From: CAKMZU01 sp965248335 | GTDB lineage: Bacteria > Pseudomonadota > Gammaproteobacteria > Pseudomonadales > DT-91 | Direction: 5' to 3' | Assembly: GCA_965248335.1 (NCBI GenBank) | Contig: CBDFIY010000002.1 | Location: 620,001 to 684,000 of the forward strand | DNA: 64,000 nt | In this document: positions 26,640 to 35,176 of the stretch, in pieces | Position numbering within the stretch: the first letter of the stretch is position 1 | Layout of the letters: each line of letters opens with the position of its first letter | Made by a program: the position numbers and the translations under genes | Notes under the pieces: generated by a model | Seen by the model: the letters and a program-made list of their open reading frames with translations, nothing else | What the model was told of the DNA's origin: nothing | Database searches by the model: none

Positions 26640-27359
26640 TTAATCCTTGTCAGTAGGCGGTTTGTCGTAATAAGAAAAAAGTGTTTTAGCAATACTTTCA
26701 TAGGCTTCTTCGGTAATTTCAGTTTGTAAGCCTGTTAGTTGTTCGTTAGTTTGAAATATGGCCTTGCCGTCGCCACATCTTATTGAATAAACCAGTTCAT
26801 TATCATCGCCAATCGAGGCAGTTTTGTCATGAAGAAATTTTTGCAAAGGTGAATTTTTCCCTGTTGAGCGTTGAATAAAATTATCTCTTCTTAATCTGTC
26901 GGCTGAGTTTAAAAGGCGTATCCCTATTTCTTTTCCTTGGTTCGCATCATAGGATTTAATATCATCTTCATAGAATTTTTCTATAGGTTTGAAATTGACT
27001 TCTACATTGCCAGCTCTTAAATTCTGTTGCTCTTGTTCAGAGAACCCATATTTTTGATAATTTGTGTCATCAAATAATGCGTTTCCTATTTTATTTTTAG
27101 TATCGTCATCTTGTATGGATCCGGCTAAAAAACGTGCGCCACCGAGAATACTGCTAGGTGCAATAAATGAAAATAATTTAGTTTGAGGGGGCTTGTCTTT
27201 ATTCGGTAGAGTAAGCGCTGTTGAGCTTATTTTTACGGCATCATCTGTTGAGTTTTCAGTTGTTGCTTGATAGGTATTTCCCCCTGTTTTTTTAAAAATT
27301 AAGGCAGCATGGCAGGCTATGCTGCTGCACAAATACAGAATAACGATGTACTTTTTCAT
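26640..27359 (-). CDS. exported protein of unknown function
   Basis: The 239-residue protein has a clean signal peptide (MKKYIVILYLCSSIACHA, cleavage near residue 18). The mature part is hydrophilic with no membrane segment. It contains two acidic helical stretches and a single Cys in SIRCGDGKAIF. No domain was recognised. It sits upstream of the IS-interrupted exported gene on the same strand, so the two probably formed one transcription unit before the insertion. Confidence 0.65.
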   Translation of the reverse strand: MKKYIVILYLCSSIACHAALIFKKTGGNTYQATTENSTDDAVKISSTALTLPNKDKPPQTKLFSFIAPSSILGGARFLAGSIQDDDTKNKIGNALFDDTNYQKYGFSEQEQQNLRAGNVEVNFKPIEKFYEDDIKSYDANQGKEIGIRLLNSADRLRRDNFIQRSTGKNSPLQKFLHDKTASIGDDNELVYSIRCGDGKAIFQTNEQLTGLQTEITEEAYESIAKTLFSYYDKPPTDKD

Positions 27360-27502
27360 GAATGCTCTAAAAGATCCAAATTTGAATTTTATAGACCTCT
27401 AAAGTAAAAGAAGTTCACAGGAAGCATGAGATGATTTACAGGTTTTTGTGAATTTTCAGCAAGGTAATTCTCGTAGCGTAGCGTATTTTGTGAGTTTTCG
27501 TT

Positions 27503-28930
27503 ATGATGTGCGCTGGGCTTTATCCTCCGTATTACGCATCAGGTATACCTTTGAAATCACAGTTATTTTCCTCTCTCGCATTGCATCCTTCGCTCGTGCA
27601 AAATTTATCAACGCTGGGTTTTCAGCAAATGACGCCGATTCAGGCCGAAAGCCTGCCGGCAATTCTTGAAGGACGTGATGTGATTGGTCAAGCCAAAACG
27701 GGCTCAGGGAAAACCGTTGCCTTTGCTTTGGGCGTGTTGCAGGCACTCAATGTGAAAGCGTTTCGAGTGCAGTCATTAATACTTTGCCCAACGCGTGAAC
27801 TTGCTGATCAAGTGGCGAAAGAAATGCGTAAACTGGCACGAACGATTCATAATATTAAGGTATTAACACTTTGTGGCGGAATGCCTTTTGGTCCTCAAGT
27901 CGGTTCTTTAGCGCACGGTGCACATATCATTGTGGGAACACCGGGGCGTGTTGAAGAGCATGTGCGTAAAGGCAACCTCGATTTATCGCATGTAGAGCTG
28001 TTGGTGCTGGATGAAGCGGATCGCATGTTGGATATGGGCTTTAGTGAGAGCCTTGATAATATTGTCAGTCAAGTACCTACCACTCGGCAAACCTTGTTAT
28101 TCAGTGCAACTTTTCCTTCGCATATTCAGGCGATGAGCCAGCGCGTTGCGTCGAACCCTGTGCATATCGAGATTGAATCGGTGCAGGCCGATAGCCAGAT
28201 CGAGGAGTATTTTTATTGTATCGATGGGATGGAGCGATTGGATGCACTGAAGCTATTGTTGCTTAAACATAAGCCTGATCGTACGGTGGTTTTTTGTAAT
28301 ACAAAGATAGAAACACAAGAAGTCACCACTGCACTTAAACAGGCAGGTTTTAGCGCACTTGCACTTAATGGCGACCTCGAACAAAAGCAGCGTGATCGTG
28401 CCTTGGTGAGATTTGCCAATAAAAGCGTGTCTATTCTTGTGGCAACCGATGTGGCGGCACGTGGCTTAGATATCGATGCCTTGGCAATGGTGCTGAATTA
28501 TCATATTGCGCGTGATTTAGAGGTGCATGTGCACCGTGTAGGGCGAACAGGGCGTGCGGATCAATCGGGTTTGGCGTATACGTTATTTAGCGATAAAGAA
28601 CGTTTCAAAAAAGCTAAGCTTGAAAATTATTTGGGTTACGATTTGCCTGAGAGCCAATTACCGGAAAGCCATTATTTATCGGAAAAGCCGTTTTACCCCA
28701 GTATGCGAACACTTGAAATTAGCGGCGGTAAAAAGCAAAAAGTTCGCCCCGGTGATATCGTGGGTGCGCTCACAGCAAAAGGGCAGCTGGTGTTTGAGGA
28801 TATTGGCAAAATTCAAGTGACAGACTTTGTTTCTTACGTTGCCATTCGTCAAGGCGTTGCAAAAGAAGCTTTCCATATACTTGAGCAAGGTAAGCTCAAA
28901 GGGCGTGTATATAAAGTGCGGTTGGTTTAG
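27503..28930 (+). CDS. dbpA: ATP-dependent RNA helicase DbpA
   Basis: The 475-residue protein has all DEAD-box motifs: Q motif (GFQQMTPIQ), AKTGSGKT, PTRELADQ, TPGRVEEH, DEAD, SATFPS, VFCNTK and HRVGRTGRA. A C-terminal DbpA RNA-binding domain follows (GGKKQKVRPGDIVGAL), which distinguishes DbpA from RhlE or RhlB. DbpA binds hairpin 92 of 23S rRNA during large-subunit assembly. Family members usually begin close to LKSQLFSSL, so a TTG at 27551 with AGG seven bases upstream is a real alternative start to the ATG at 27503. Confidence 0.93.
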   Translation: MMCAGLYPPYYASGIPLKSQLFSSLALHPSLVQNLSTLGFQQMTPIQAESLPAILEGRDVIGQAKTGSGKTVAFALGVLQALNVKAFRVQSLILCPTRELADQVAKEMRKLARTIHNIKVLTLCGGMPFGPQVGSLAHGAHIIVGTPGRVEEHVRKGNLDLSHVELLVLDEADRMLDMGFSESLDNIVSQVPTTRQTLLFSATFPSHIQAMSQRVASNPVHIEIESVQADSQIEEYFYCIDGMERLDALKLLLLKHKPDRTVVFCNTKIETQEVTTALKQAGFSALALNGDLEQKQRDRALVRFANKSVSILVATDVAARGLDIDALAMVLNYHIARDLEVHVHRVGRTGRADQSGLAYTLFSDKERFKKAKLENYLGYDLPESQLPESHYLSEKPFYPSMRTLEISGGKKQKVRPGDIVGALTAKGQLVFEDIGKIQVTDFVSYVAIRQGVAKEAFHILEQGKLKGRVYKVRLV

Positions 28931-29265
28931 AGGGGGATCTTTATGCGGGGACTTTCTTTGTAGGCATAGATTGTAGGCACAGATCCTGCGCATCTGTTCT
29001 GGTCAATTGAACGTTAAGATTCAGATGCCTCTTTTAGAGTATTTGCAATTTCGGTAGGTATTAATCGGTAGGCATTAATAAGCCAGCGGCTGGGAAATAC
29101 AGGTGATGGTTATATAAATGCCATTCCGTCACGATACACATCAAACTGTGTTACGATGCTTGGCTCGTTTTTTACCCGCAGTTTCTCAGTGGAGACCTCT
29201 TTTGACATGCAACTGGATAAGGTTGGCACGATCTCGTCGCCTCCAAGCCCATTTCAGGAGTTATT
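28931..29265. other. intergenic stretch upstream of the DUF1611 gene
   Basis: The first part is the 70-base repeat shared with 31653-31709. The remainder holds the promoter region of the DUF1611 gene, whose ribosome binding site CAGGAG lies 6 bases before the ATG at 29266. A TTGACA occurs near 29203 but has no good -10 partner. Confidence 0.4.
28937..29006 (+). repeat. post-stop direct repeat, copy A
   Basis: It begins ATCTTTATGCGGGG six bases after the dbpA stop and continues through TTTCTTTGTAG to ATCTGTTCTGG. Copy B (31653-31709) begins three bases after the racemase stop and has the same order of blocks, but lacks a 13-base stretch. The two copies bracket the DUF1611-racemase pair. Confidence 0.7.
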
Positions 29266-30579
29266 ATGTCACCAAAGTCACCAAAGTCACCAAAGTCACC
29301 AAAAGCCCGACCTTATAGCCAACAGGCTCCACCTGTGATCAGTTCATCGCCACCTTTACCCACTAAGACCATCAAAACACCGACTCCCTCCGTATCAACC
29401 TCCCCTTTAGCTAGCAATATATTATCACCGACTATTTTACCTTTATCGTCTTTACCTCTATCACCTTTACCCCTATCGCCAGCCGAGCATAACGGCACGC
29501 TAACCGCCGTTGTTTATTGTGAAGCAAACTTCGGAAAGCTCGATGGGAAGACAGCTAATGGGTTGACCCGACATTCCGAGAAATACAAAATCTTATCGGT
29601 GATCGATAGTGAAAAAGCTGGGCTTGATGCCGGTATGGTGCTGGATGATAAGCACAATGCGATTCCTATTTGTTTTGATCTTGATGATGCCTTGAAACAG
29701 ACGGATGCTATACCCGATTATTTTATCTTTGGTATGGCACCCTCCAGCGGTATGTTATCGACACAGGAGCGCGGGCTGGTACTGAAAGCGATTGCTTTGG
29801 GTATGAATATCGTTAATGGTCTGCACGAATTTCTCAATGAAGACCCTGAATTTGCCGACGCTGCGGCTATCGCTGACGTACATATTCTGGATGTCAGGAA
29901 ACCTCGGGCCAAAAAAGACCTGCGTTTATTTAATGGCTCTATCCATGAAGTGACTTGCCCTCGTATTGCCGTATTGGGTACGGACGGCGCGATTGGCAAG
30001 CGCACCACTGCGACCATTTTGACCAAAGCCTTGAATGATCACGGCATTAATGCGGTGGTGGTGGGTACCGGTCAAACAGGGCTTATTCAAGGTGCCCGTT
30101 ACGGCATTGCGCTGGATGCTATTCCGTCACAGTTTTGTTCTGGGGAAATGGAAGCCACCATTGTCGAGGCTTTCAGGAATGAAAACCCCGATGTCATTAT
30201 TATCGAAGGACAAGGGGCGTTGAGTCATCCGGCCTATTTAAGCTCAAGTTTTATTCTGCGTGGCAGTCAGGCCAACGGCGTTGTATTGCAACATGCGCCT
30301 AAGCGTGGTGTGCGCTGTGATTTTGAAACCATAGACATGCCGACCCCAGCCGCTGAAATCAATCTTATTCAAACCTTTGCACAGACAAAGGTGATTGGTC
30401 TGACCATTAATCACGAAAACATGAGTGACGACGAAGTCAGTGAGGCTATTACCTTGTACGAACAGGAACTCAATATTCCCGTTTCTGATGCTCTGACACG
30501 CGATCCATCTCGCCTTGTTGATATGGTGCTTAGCGCCTTCCCCGAAATAAAGGACCGTTTGGCCGCCTGCGCGCAATGA
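29266..30579 (+). CDS. DUF1611 (DgcN-like) P-loop protein with tandem-repeat N-terminus
   Basis: The 437-residue protein is recognisable from about residue 80 (TAVVYCEANFGKLDG) as a DUF1611 protein. Its P-loop-like GTDGAIGKRTT sits in the middle and IIIEGQGALSHPAY in the C-terminal half. A studied family member, DgcN, is an N-acetyltransferase in D-glutamate catabolism, so an amino-acid-modifying role is plausible but not shown. The first 75 residues are Ser/Pro/Lys/Thr-rich low complexity, including four SPK units encoded by 9-base tandem repeats and a PLSPLPLSP run. This extension is unusual for the family. The gene ends inside the start of the racemase gene (ATGA), so the two are coupled. 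Confidence 0.7.
   Translation: MSPKSPKSPKSPKARPYSQQAPPVISSSPPLPTKTIKTPTPSVSTSPLASNILSPTILPLSSLPLSPLPLSPAEHNGTLTAVVYCEANFGKLDGKTANGLTRHSEKYKILSVIDSEKAGLDAGMVLDDKHNAIPICFDLDDALKQTDAIPDYFIFGMAPSSGMLSTQERGLVLKAIALGMNIVNGLHEFLNEDPEFADAAAIADVHILDVRKPRAKKDLRLFNGSIHEVTCPRIAVLGTDGAIGKRTTATILTKALNDHGINAVVVGTGQTGLIQGARYGIALDAIPSQFCSGEMEATIVEAFRNENPDVIIIEGQGALSHPAYLSSSFILRGSQANGVVLQHAPKRGVRCDFETIDMPTPAAEINLIQTFAQTKVIGLTINHENMSDDEVSEAITLYEQELNIPVSDALTRDPSRLVDMVLSAFPEIKDRLAACAQ
29269..29304 (+). repeat. 9-base tandem repeat (4 units) in the coding start
   Basis: TCACCAAAG occurs three times and TCACCAAAA once, directly after the start codon, encoding SPKSPKSPKSPK. Copy-number change would alter length without changing frame. 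An imperfect Pro-Leu-Ser repeat follows at about 29436-29481. Confidence 0.9.
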
Positions 30580-31649
30580 GTGCACCGCGACTCGAAATCG
30601 ATCTTAACAAGCTTCATCATAACGCCCACACCTTGACTAAACGCCTAGATGCCAAAGGCATTTCGGTTACTGGGGTCACAAAGGCTTTTCTGGGGCTGCC
30701 TGACATTGCCAACACCCTGCTTCGGGCGGGTATTCACACATTAGGCGATTCCCGTATCGAAAACATAAAGGCGATGCGTCACGCGGGCATTAAGGCACCG
30801 ATGATGCTTATTCGCTCTCCTATGTCGAGCCAAGTGCAGCAAGTGGTGGCCTATGCGGATATAAGCCTTAACACTGAACTGGAGGTTATTCGTCAACTAT
30901 CAAATGCAAGCCAGCACATGGAGAAGATCCATGGGGTGGTGTTGATGGTTGAACTGGGTGATCTGCGTGAAGGTATTATGAAAGGCGATTTGAATACGGT
31001 GGTACGCGAAACGCTTTGCCTGCCGAATATCCAACTAAAAGGGATCGGCACTAACCTAGCCTGCCGCAGTGGTATCGTTCCAGATACAAATAACATGGCG
31101 GAGTTATCCGCGTTGGCTGATGCTGTCGAGGCCTCATTTGGTATTAAGCTCGACATGGTTTCTGGTGGAAATTCTGCTAATACTAATTGGGTATTTAACG
31201 GCTCTGAACGGGGTAGAGTTAACCACCTGCGTCTAGGCGAAGCACTTTTGTTAGGGTGCGAACCGTCGGAACGTCAAGTCATCGAGGGTTTGCATGCCGA
31301 TGCCTTTTCACTTGTTGCCGAAGTGATCGAATCAAAAGTAAAGCCGGCACAGGCCTGGGGCGAACGCGCTCAAAGTGCATTTAGTGAAGCGCCGCCGATC
31401 AATTTGAATCAGGGCTCTACCAAGCAAAGTATTCTCGCCCTAGGGCATCAGGATACGGATCCGGACGGACTTAACGCCCCACCGGGTATTGTTATTCATG
31501 GTGCCAGTAGTGATCACTTGGTTATTGAGGCTAAGCAGTGCCTGCCCATCGGCTCTGAGGTTCGTTTTCAACCCAACTATAGTGCGCTGGTTCGTGCAAT
31601 GACCTCGCCCTTTGTTAGCAAGGTGCTGAATGGAAAGGCTGGTTTATAG
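30576..31649 (+). CDS. alanine/ornithine racemase-like PLP enzyme
   Basis: The 357-residue fold-type III PLP protein starts LEIDLNKLHHNA. The PLP-lysine strand is VTGVTKAF, followed by GIHTLGDSRIENI, MVELGDLREGI and NHLRLGEALLLG, the pattern of the alanine/ornithine racemase group (Ala_racemase_N). The usual C-terminal Alr beta-domain with the catalytic Tyr is replaced by a short C-terminal domain. It should interconvert L- and D-amino acids. Coupling to the DUF1611 gene suggests joint D-amino-acid metabolism. The amino acid used is unknown. Confidence 0.8.
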   Translation: MSAPRLEIDLNKLHHNAHTLTKRLDAKGISVTGVTKAFLGLPDIANTLLRAGIHTLGDSRIENIKAMRHAGIKAPMMLIRSPMSSQVQQVVAYADISLNTELEVIRQLSNASQHMEKIHGVVLMVELGDLREGIMKGDLNTVVRETLCLPNIQLKGIGTNLACRSGIVPDTNNMAELSALADAVEASFGIKLDMVSGGNSANTNWVFNGSERGRVNHLRLGEALLLGCEPSERQVIEGLHADAFSLVAEVIESKVKPAQAWGERAQSAFSEAPPINLNQGSTKQSILALGHQDTDPDGLNAPPGIVIHGASSDHLVIEAKQCLPIGSEVRFQPNYSALVRAMTSPFVSKVLNGKAGL

Positions 31650-31652
31650 GGA

Positions 31653-31709
31653 ATCTTTATGCGAGGCATTTCTTTGTAGATACCGATTCTGCGTATCTGT
31701 TCTGGACAA
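31653..31709 (+). repeat. post-stop direct repeat, copy B
   Basis: It carries ATCTTTATGCGAGG, TTTCTTTGTAG and ATCTGTTCTGG in the order seen at 28937-29006. It lies three bases after the racemase stop and abuts the palindromic element at 31711. Confidence 0.7.
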
Positions 31710-31710
31710 C

Positions 31711-31840
31711 TATACCCATCGGAATTGGAGATGCAAGAAGGCGGCAAGTGAGCGAATCCCCATGAGCTTACAGCCCGTAAATGATTGGGGTGAGCGAGCG
31801 CGGCCAACGCCCTTGCATCTTCAAGTGTGATGGGTATATA
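31711..31840 (-). repeat. 125-bp palindromic element, copy 3 (inverted)
   Basis: The full-length copy is in the opposite orientation to copies 1, 2, 4 and 5. It overlaps the last codons of the small minus-strand gene at 31821, so that protein's YTHHT tail is element-derived. Confidence 0.85.
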
Positions 31841-32114
31841 CCTTGTGAGGTCGGTTTTGTTTTTTGGTGGCGCTTATCTCTAATAAGAATGTATCAAGGG
31901 ACTCCACGCATGTTTTCAGCGCGTGAGTTTCTTGTTGTATATCCACGTATCCGATGATTTTTTCTGGTTGAGCGGTTAAAACTTGATGAAAGCTGGCTAG
32001 CTTTTCGTGTAACTGCAAGATTTTTGCGGTGAGTTCTTTCGTGGCTAGCTCATTATAGAGATCAGGGTTAGCAAGCAAGACACTGAGTGCGGCTTCTTTC
32101 AGTGTTTTAATCAT
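31821..32114 (-). CDS. small helical protein of unknown function
   Basis: The 97-residue hydrophilic protein (MIKTLKEAALSVLLANPDLY) is predicted largely helical, with possible coiled coil in residues 25-45. The last codons run into the palindromic repeat element, suggesting that the original C-terminus was replaced. It is on the same strand as, and 100 bases after, puuD, but lacks a clear link to purine metabolism. Confidence 0.45.
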   Translation of the reverse strand: MIKTLKEAALSVLLANPDLYNELATKELTAKILQLHEKLASFHQVLTAQPEKIIGYVDIQQETHALKTCVESLDTFLLEISATKKQNRPHKVYTHHT

Positions 32115-32214
32115 ATCGCTTTGATAGGTAGATTAAATTTGTATGCTTGTATCTATTGATACGGCTTGGCTATTATTGTTTGAATCGAAAAATAGCGCAA
32201 GCCGTTAATGCGGC

Positions 32215-33435
32215 TTACTGAAAGTCTTTCAACCACAGGTGAAGTTGCTTACGCTCTTCGTCGGTCATTTTACTCATATTGCCGAGCGGCATATCTTTAT
32301 TAATGACGGTGCGCTGTACTATTTTAGCGTGTTGTTGTTTGACGGCATCAAGGTTATCGAGCATAAACCCGAGTGGTGCCGCAGAAAAGAGCTGCGATGT
32401 TGGTTTGGCGCTGTGGCAACTTTGGCAATGGGCTTCAATGATTTTCATGCCCTGTGCATCGGATATGACCGGCTGCTGAACAACGTCTCCCTGCGAGTTC
32501 ACAGCGTTAACAGGCATGTCGTCATAAAGTGGCCAAGGTGCCATAGCTGCCATCAACAAAATAAATGCACTGATACCTGAGACGAGAACCATGGGCTGAT
32601 TGTTGCCTTGATGCTTGAGGTTGAAGTAATGACGTATCCACATCGCAATGATCAAAATGGCGGCAAGAATTGCCCATGCGTGCTCGCGCCCTGTGACAAA
32701 AGAAAAATGGTTGCTGAGCATGATAAAAAGAATAGGCAAGGTGGCGTAGTTGTTATGCACCGAGCGGTTCTTGGCGTTAAGCCCTGGTTTTGAATCAGGA
32801 ATTCTACCGGCTTCGATTTCACGCACCAAATACCTTTGCGCCGGCATGATATGGAAAAATACATTGGCTGCCATGCAGGTGCCGATTAATGCACCGGTTT
32901 GCAGGAAAGCGGCTTTTTGTGAGAAGAGCTGATTTAAGCCATAAAAGTAGCCCACCAAGATGACGATACAAAGGGCAGCAAAGAGCAGCCCCTTTGTGGC
33001 GAAGGGTGAGCGGGTGATGACTTCATAAACTAACCAGCCAGCAATCAGTAATACGAAGGATAAACCAATGGCCTCGATGCGTGTCAGCTCGGCTTTGCTT
33101 GTATCGATTAAGTAAGCGTCAGCGCCAACATAATAAATTAAACTGAAAAGTAAGAAGCCTGTGAGCCATGTTGTGTAGGCTTCCCACTTAAACCAGTGTA
33201 AATTTTTTGGCATAATGGGCGGCCCATTTTGGTACTTGGCCACTTCATAAAAACCGCCGCCATGAATAGCCCATAGGTCACCCTTGATACCTTTTTCTTT
33301 TTTCCATTCAGGCGGTGTTTCGAGATTGTTGTCGAGCCAGGCAAAGTAAAATGAGGCACCAATCCATGCGATTGCAGCAACCACATGAAAATAGCGCAAC
33401 ATCAGGTGTAGCACGTCGATGATATAGGCTTCCAT
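32215..33435 (-). CDS. puuD: membrane urate hydroxylase with cytochrome c domain
   Basis: The 406-residue inner-membrane protein has about eight to nine helices (residues 10-310) with membrane histidines, and a C-terminal cytochrome c domain: the haem site is CQSCH near residue 337 and an axial Met is likely in MPLGNM. This is the PuuD (DUF989) architecture, which oxidises urate to 5-hydroxyisourate and passes electrons to the respiratory chain, replacing soluble uricase. Its product is the substrate of UraH encoded upstream in the same operon. It is the last purine gene of the operon, 17 bases after an unknown gene. Confidence 0.9.
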   Translation of the reverse strand: MEAYIIDVLHLMLRYFHVVAAIAWIGASFYFAWLDNNLETPPEWKKEKGIKGDLWAIHGGGFYEVAKYQNGPPIMPKNLHWFKWEAYTTWLTGFLLFSLIYYVGADAYLIDTSKAELTRIEAIGLSFVLLIAGWLVYEVITRSPFATKGLLFAALCIVILVGYFYGLNQLFSQKAAFLQTGALIGTCMAANVFFHIMPAQRYLVREIEAGRIPDSKPGLNAKNRSVHNNYATLPILFIMLSNHFSFVTGREHAWAILAAILIIAMWIRHYFNLKHQGNNQPMVLVSGISAFILLMAAMAPWPLYDDMPVNAVNSQGDVVQQPVISDAQGMKIIEAHCQSCHSAKPTSQLFSAAPLGFMLDNLDAVKQQHAKIVQRTVINKDMPLGNMSKMTDEERKQLHLWLKDFQ

Positions 33436-33452
33436 AGTAGACCTTTTTTTAG

Positions 33453-33815
33453 TTATTCTTTTTTTCGTGTTCTTAACCCAAGTAGTGCAATAATATTTTG
33501 CATTTCTTTGGGGTCAGCTTTCTTGGGTAAAGTACGCTGGTATTGTTGTATATCACGATCACTAAAAGTAAAGTGAGATTCAGGTTTCCCCCACGGGAGG
33601 TATAGTCGGCGCTTTTCTTTAAACGCTTTATGTGCAAGATATTCAAGTTTGTGATCGTTCATTGTTATTTTTCCGGGCATTAGAATCCAACTAATGAAAC
33701 GTTCGGTTTTTTTATCTAGCAGGCTATCAAAAGTAATTTGTCCGTAAGTGAATGTGTGTACTGAAACCAGAATCAAAATATATTTCAACGGATAATCTCT
33801 GCAGAAAGAACGCAT
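33453..33815 (-). CDS. small exported protein of unknown function in the purine operon
   Basis: The 120-residue protein has a hydrophobic N-terminus (YPLKYILILVSVHTFTYGQ) likely to be a signal peptide or anchor. A basic hydrophilic body follows, with FISWILMPGKITMNDHKLEYLAHKAF and a KKADPKEMQNIIALLGL helix. No domain was recognised. It is flanked by guaD (62 bases) and puuD (17 bases) on the same strand. The position suggests that it may assist or be co-regulated with PuuD, but the sequence alone does not show this. Confidence 0.5.
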   Translation of the reverse strand: MRSFCRDYPLKYILILVSVHTFTYGQITFDSLLDKKTERFISWILMPGKITMNDHKLEYLAHKAFKEKRRLYLPWGKPESHFTFSDRDIQQYQRTLPKKADPKEMQNIIALLGLRTRKKE

Positions 33816-33877
33816 TGATAGCTAATGTATCAATAGGTTCATCAAAAAAATTAAATGAGAAACATACTTATAAATAT

Positions 33878-35173
33878 TTATTTTTTATAAACGTTTTCAC
33901 CAAGAATGTAAGTGGCAGCAACACTTGTGCTGTCAGCCAACAACATCAGAGCGAATAATTTATCGTGTAAATCTTTCGTATTTTTAAGTCGCAAGGCGAG
34001 AAGGTCGGTGGCGGCCAAATCCAGCACCACAAAGTCCGCTTCTTTGCCTTGCTCGAAGTTCCCAATTTTATCATCGAGATCTAACGCTTGAGCGCCGCCT
34101 AAAGTATTCAAATACAACCCTTTAAAAGCCGAGAGCTTGTTACCTTGCAGCTGTTGTACTTTATAGGCATCTGCATAGGTGTTGAGCAAAGAAAAGCTCG
34201 TGCCCGCGCCTACGTCAGTGCCCATGCCGCAATGTACATCATGTGCTTCGCACTGTTTTAGGTTAAAAAGCCCTGAACCCATGAAGAGGTTTGAGCTGGG
34301 GCAGTGTGCAACGGCGGTTTCGGTCTCGTGCAATACTTGCCATTCATCATCGGATAAATGAATACCATGTGCCATTACACTGCGGCGTTTGAGCAGGCCG
34401 TTTTGGGCATACACATCTAAATAATCGCGTGCATCCGGGTAGAGTGATTTGACCCACTCGCATTCATCCACGTTTTCGGATAAATGCGTGTGCAAATAAA
34501 CACTCGGGTATTCTTCAAGCAGTTTTCTTGCTGCTTGTAATTGTGCCTCTGTAGAAGTTGGCGCAAAGCGCGGCGTTACCGCGTAGCTTAAGCGATCAAC
34601 ATCATGCCATTTTTCGATCAGTGCTTTGCTTTCGCTATAACTGGTTTCGGCTGTGTCGCATAAGTATTCTGGGCAGTTACGATCCATCATGACTTTACCG
34701 GCAATCATGCGGAGCCTACGTTTTTGCGCAGCAGTAAAAAATGCATCCACGGATTCAGGATGTACAGTGCCGAAAACGAGCGCAGTGGTGGTGCCGTTTT
34801 TTAAGAGTTGATCAAGAAAGAACTCTGCAATTTGGGCACTGTATTCAGGGTCTTTAAATTTTTGTTCGGTAGGGAAGGTATAGGTCTCCAGCCAGCCTAG
34901 TAATTGCTCGCCATAAGCGGCGATCATTTCGGTTTGCGGGAAGTGAATATGGGTATCAATCAACCCCGGCATGATCAGGTGGTGGGTGTAATGCTGTACG
35001 CTATCAAGGTTATCTATTTGTGGTGATAACGCGGTGAAATCACCGAATTGTTTAACGTTGCCGTCTTCGATGATCAGTAAGCCATCATCATAATGACGAA
35101 TGGCTTTTTTACCGATTTTGTTAGGGTCGCCGATACAGTCGACGATTTCACCGCGAATATAGGTTGTCGTCAT
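33878..35173 (-). CDS. guaD: guanine deaminase
   Basis: The 431-residue amidohydrolase deaminates guanine to xanthine. Zinc-site motifs are PGLIDTHIHFPQTEM, THLSENVDE, MAHGIHLSDDEW and GMGTDVGAGTSFSLL. The PQTEM and DVGAGTS signatures are characteristic of guanine deaminase, not TrzN/AtzA relatives. It starts 3 bases after uraH. The product feeds the xanthine dehydrogenase at the operon head. Confidence 0.9.
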   Translation of the reverse strand: MTTTYIRGEIVDCIGDPNKIGKKAIRHYDDGLLIIEDGNVKQFGDFTALSPQIDNLDSVQHYTHHLIMPGLIDTHIHFPQTEMIAAYGEQLLGWLETYTFPTEQKFKDPEYSAQIAEFFLDQLLKNGTTTALVFGTVHPESVDAFFTAAQKRRLRMIAGKVMMDRNCPEYLCDTAETSYSESKALIEKWHDVDRLSYAVTPRFAPTSTEAQLQAARKLLEEYPSVYLHTHLSENVDECEWVKSLYPDARDYLDVYAQNGLLKRRSVMAHGIHLSDDEWQVLHETETAVAHCPSSNLFMGSGLFNLKQCEAHDVHCGMGTDVGAGTSFSLLNTYADAYKVQQLQGNKLSAFKGLYLNTLGGAQALDLDDKIGNFEQGKEADFVVLDLAATDLLALRLKNTKDLHDKLFALMLLADSTSVAATYILGENVYKK

Positions 35174-35176
35174 GCG

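Noticed and set aside
29118..29338. Overlapping frames containing the VTKVTK repeats
   Set aside because: They read the 9-base tandem repeats in the wrong frame. The DUF1611 frame has the ribosome binding site and family domain.
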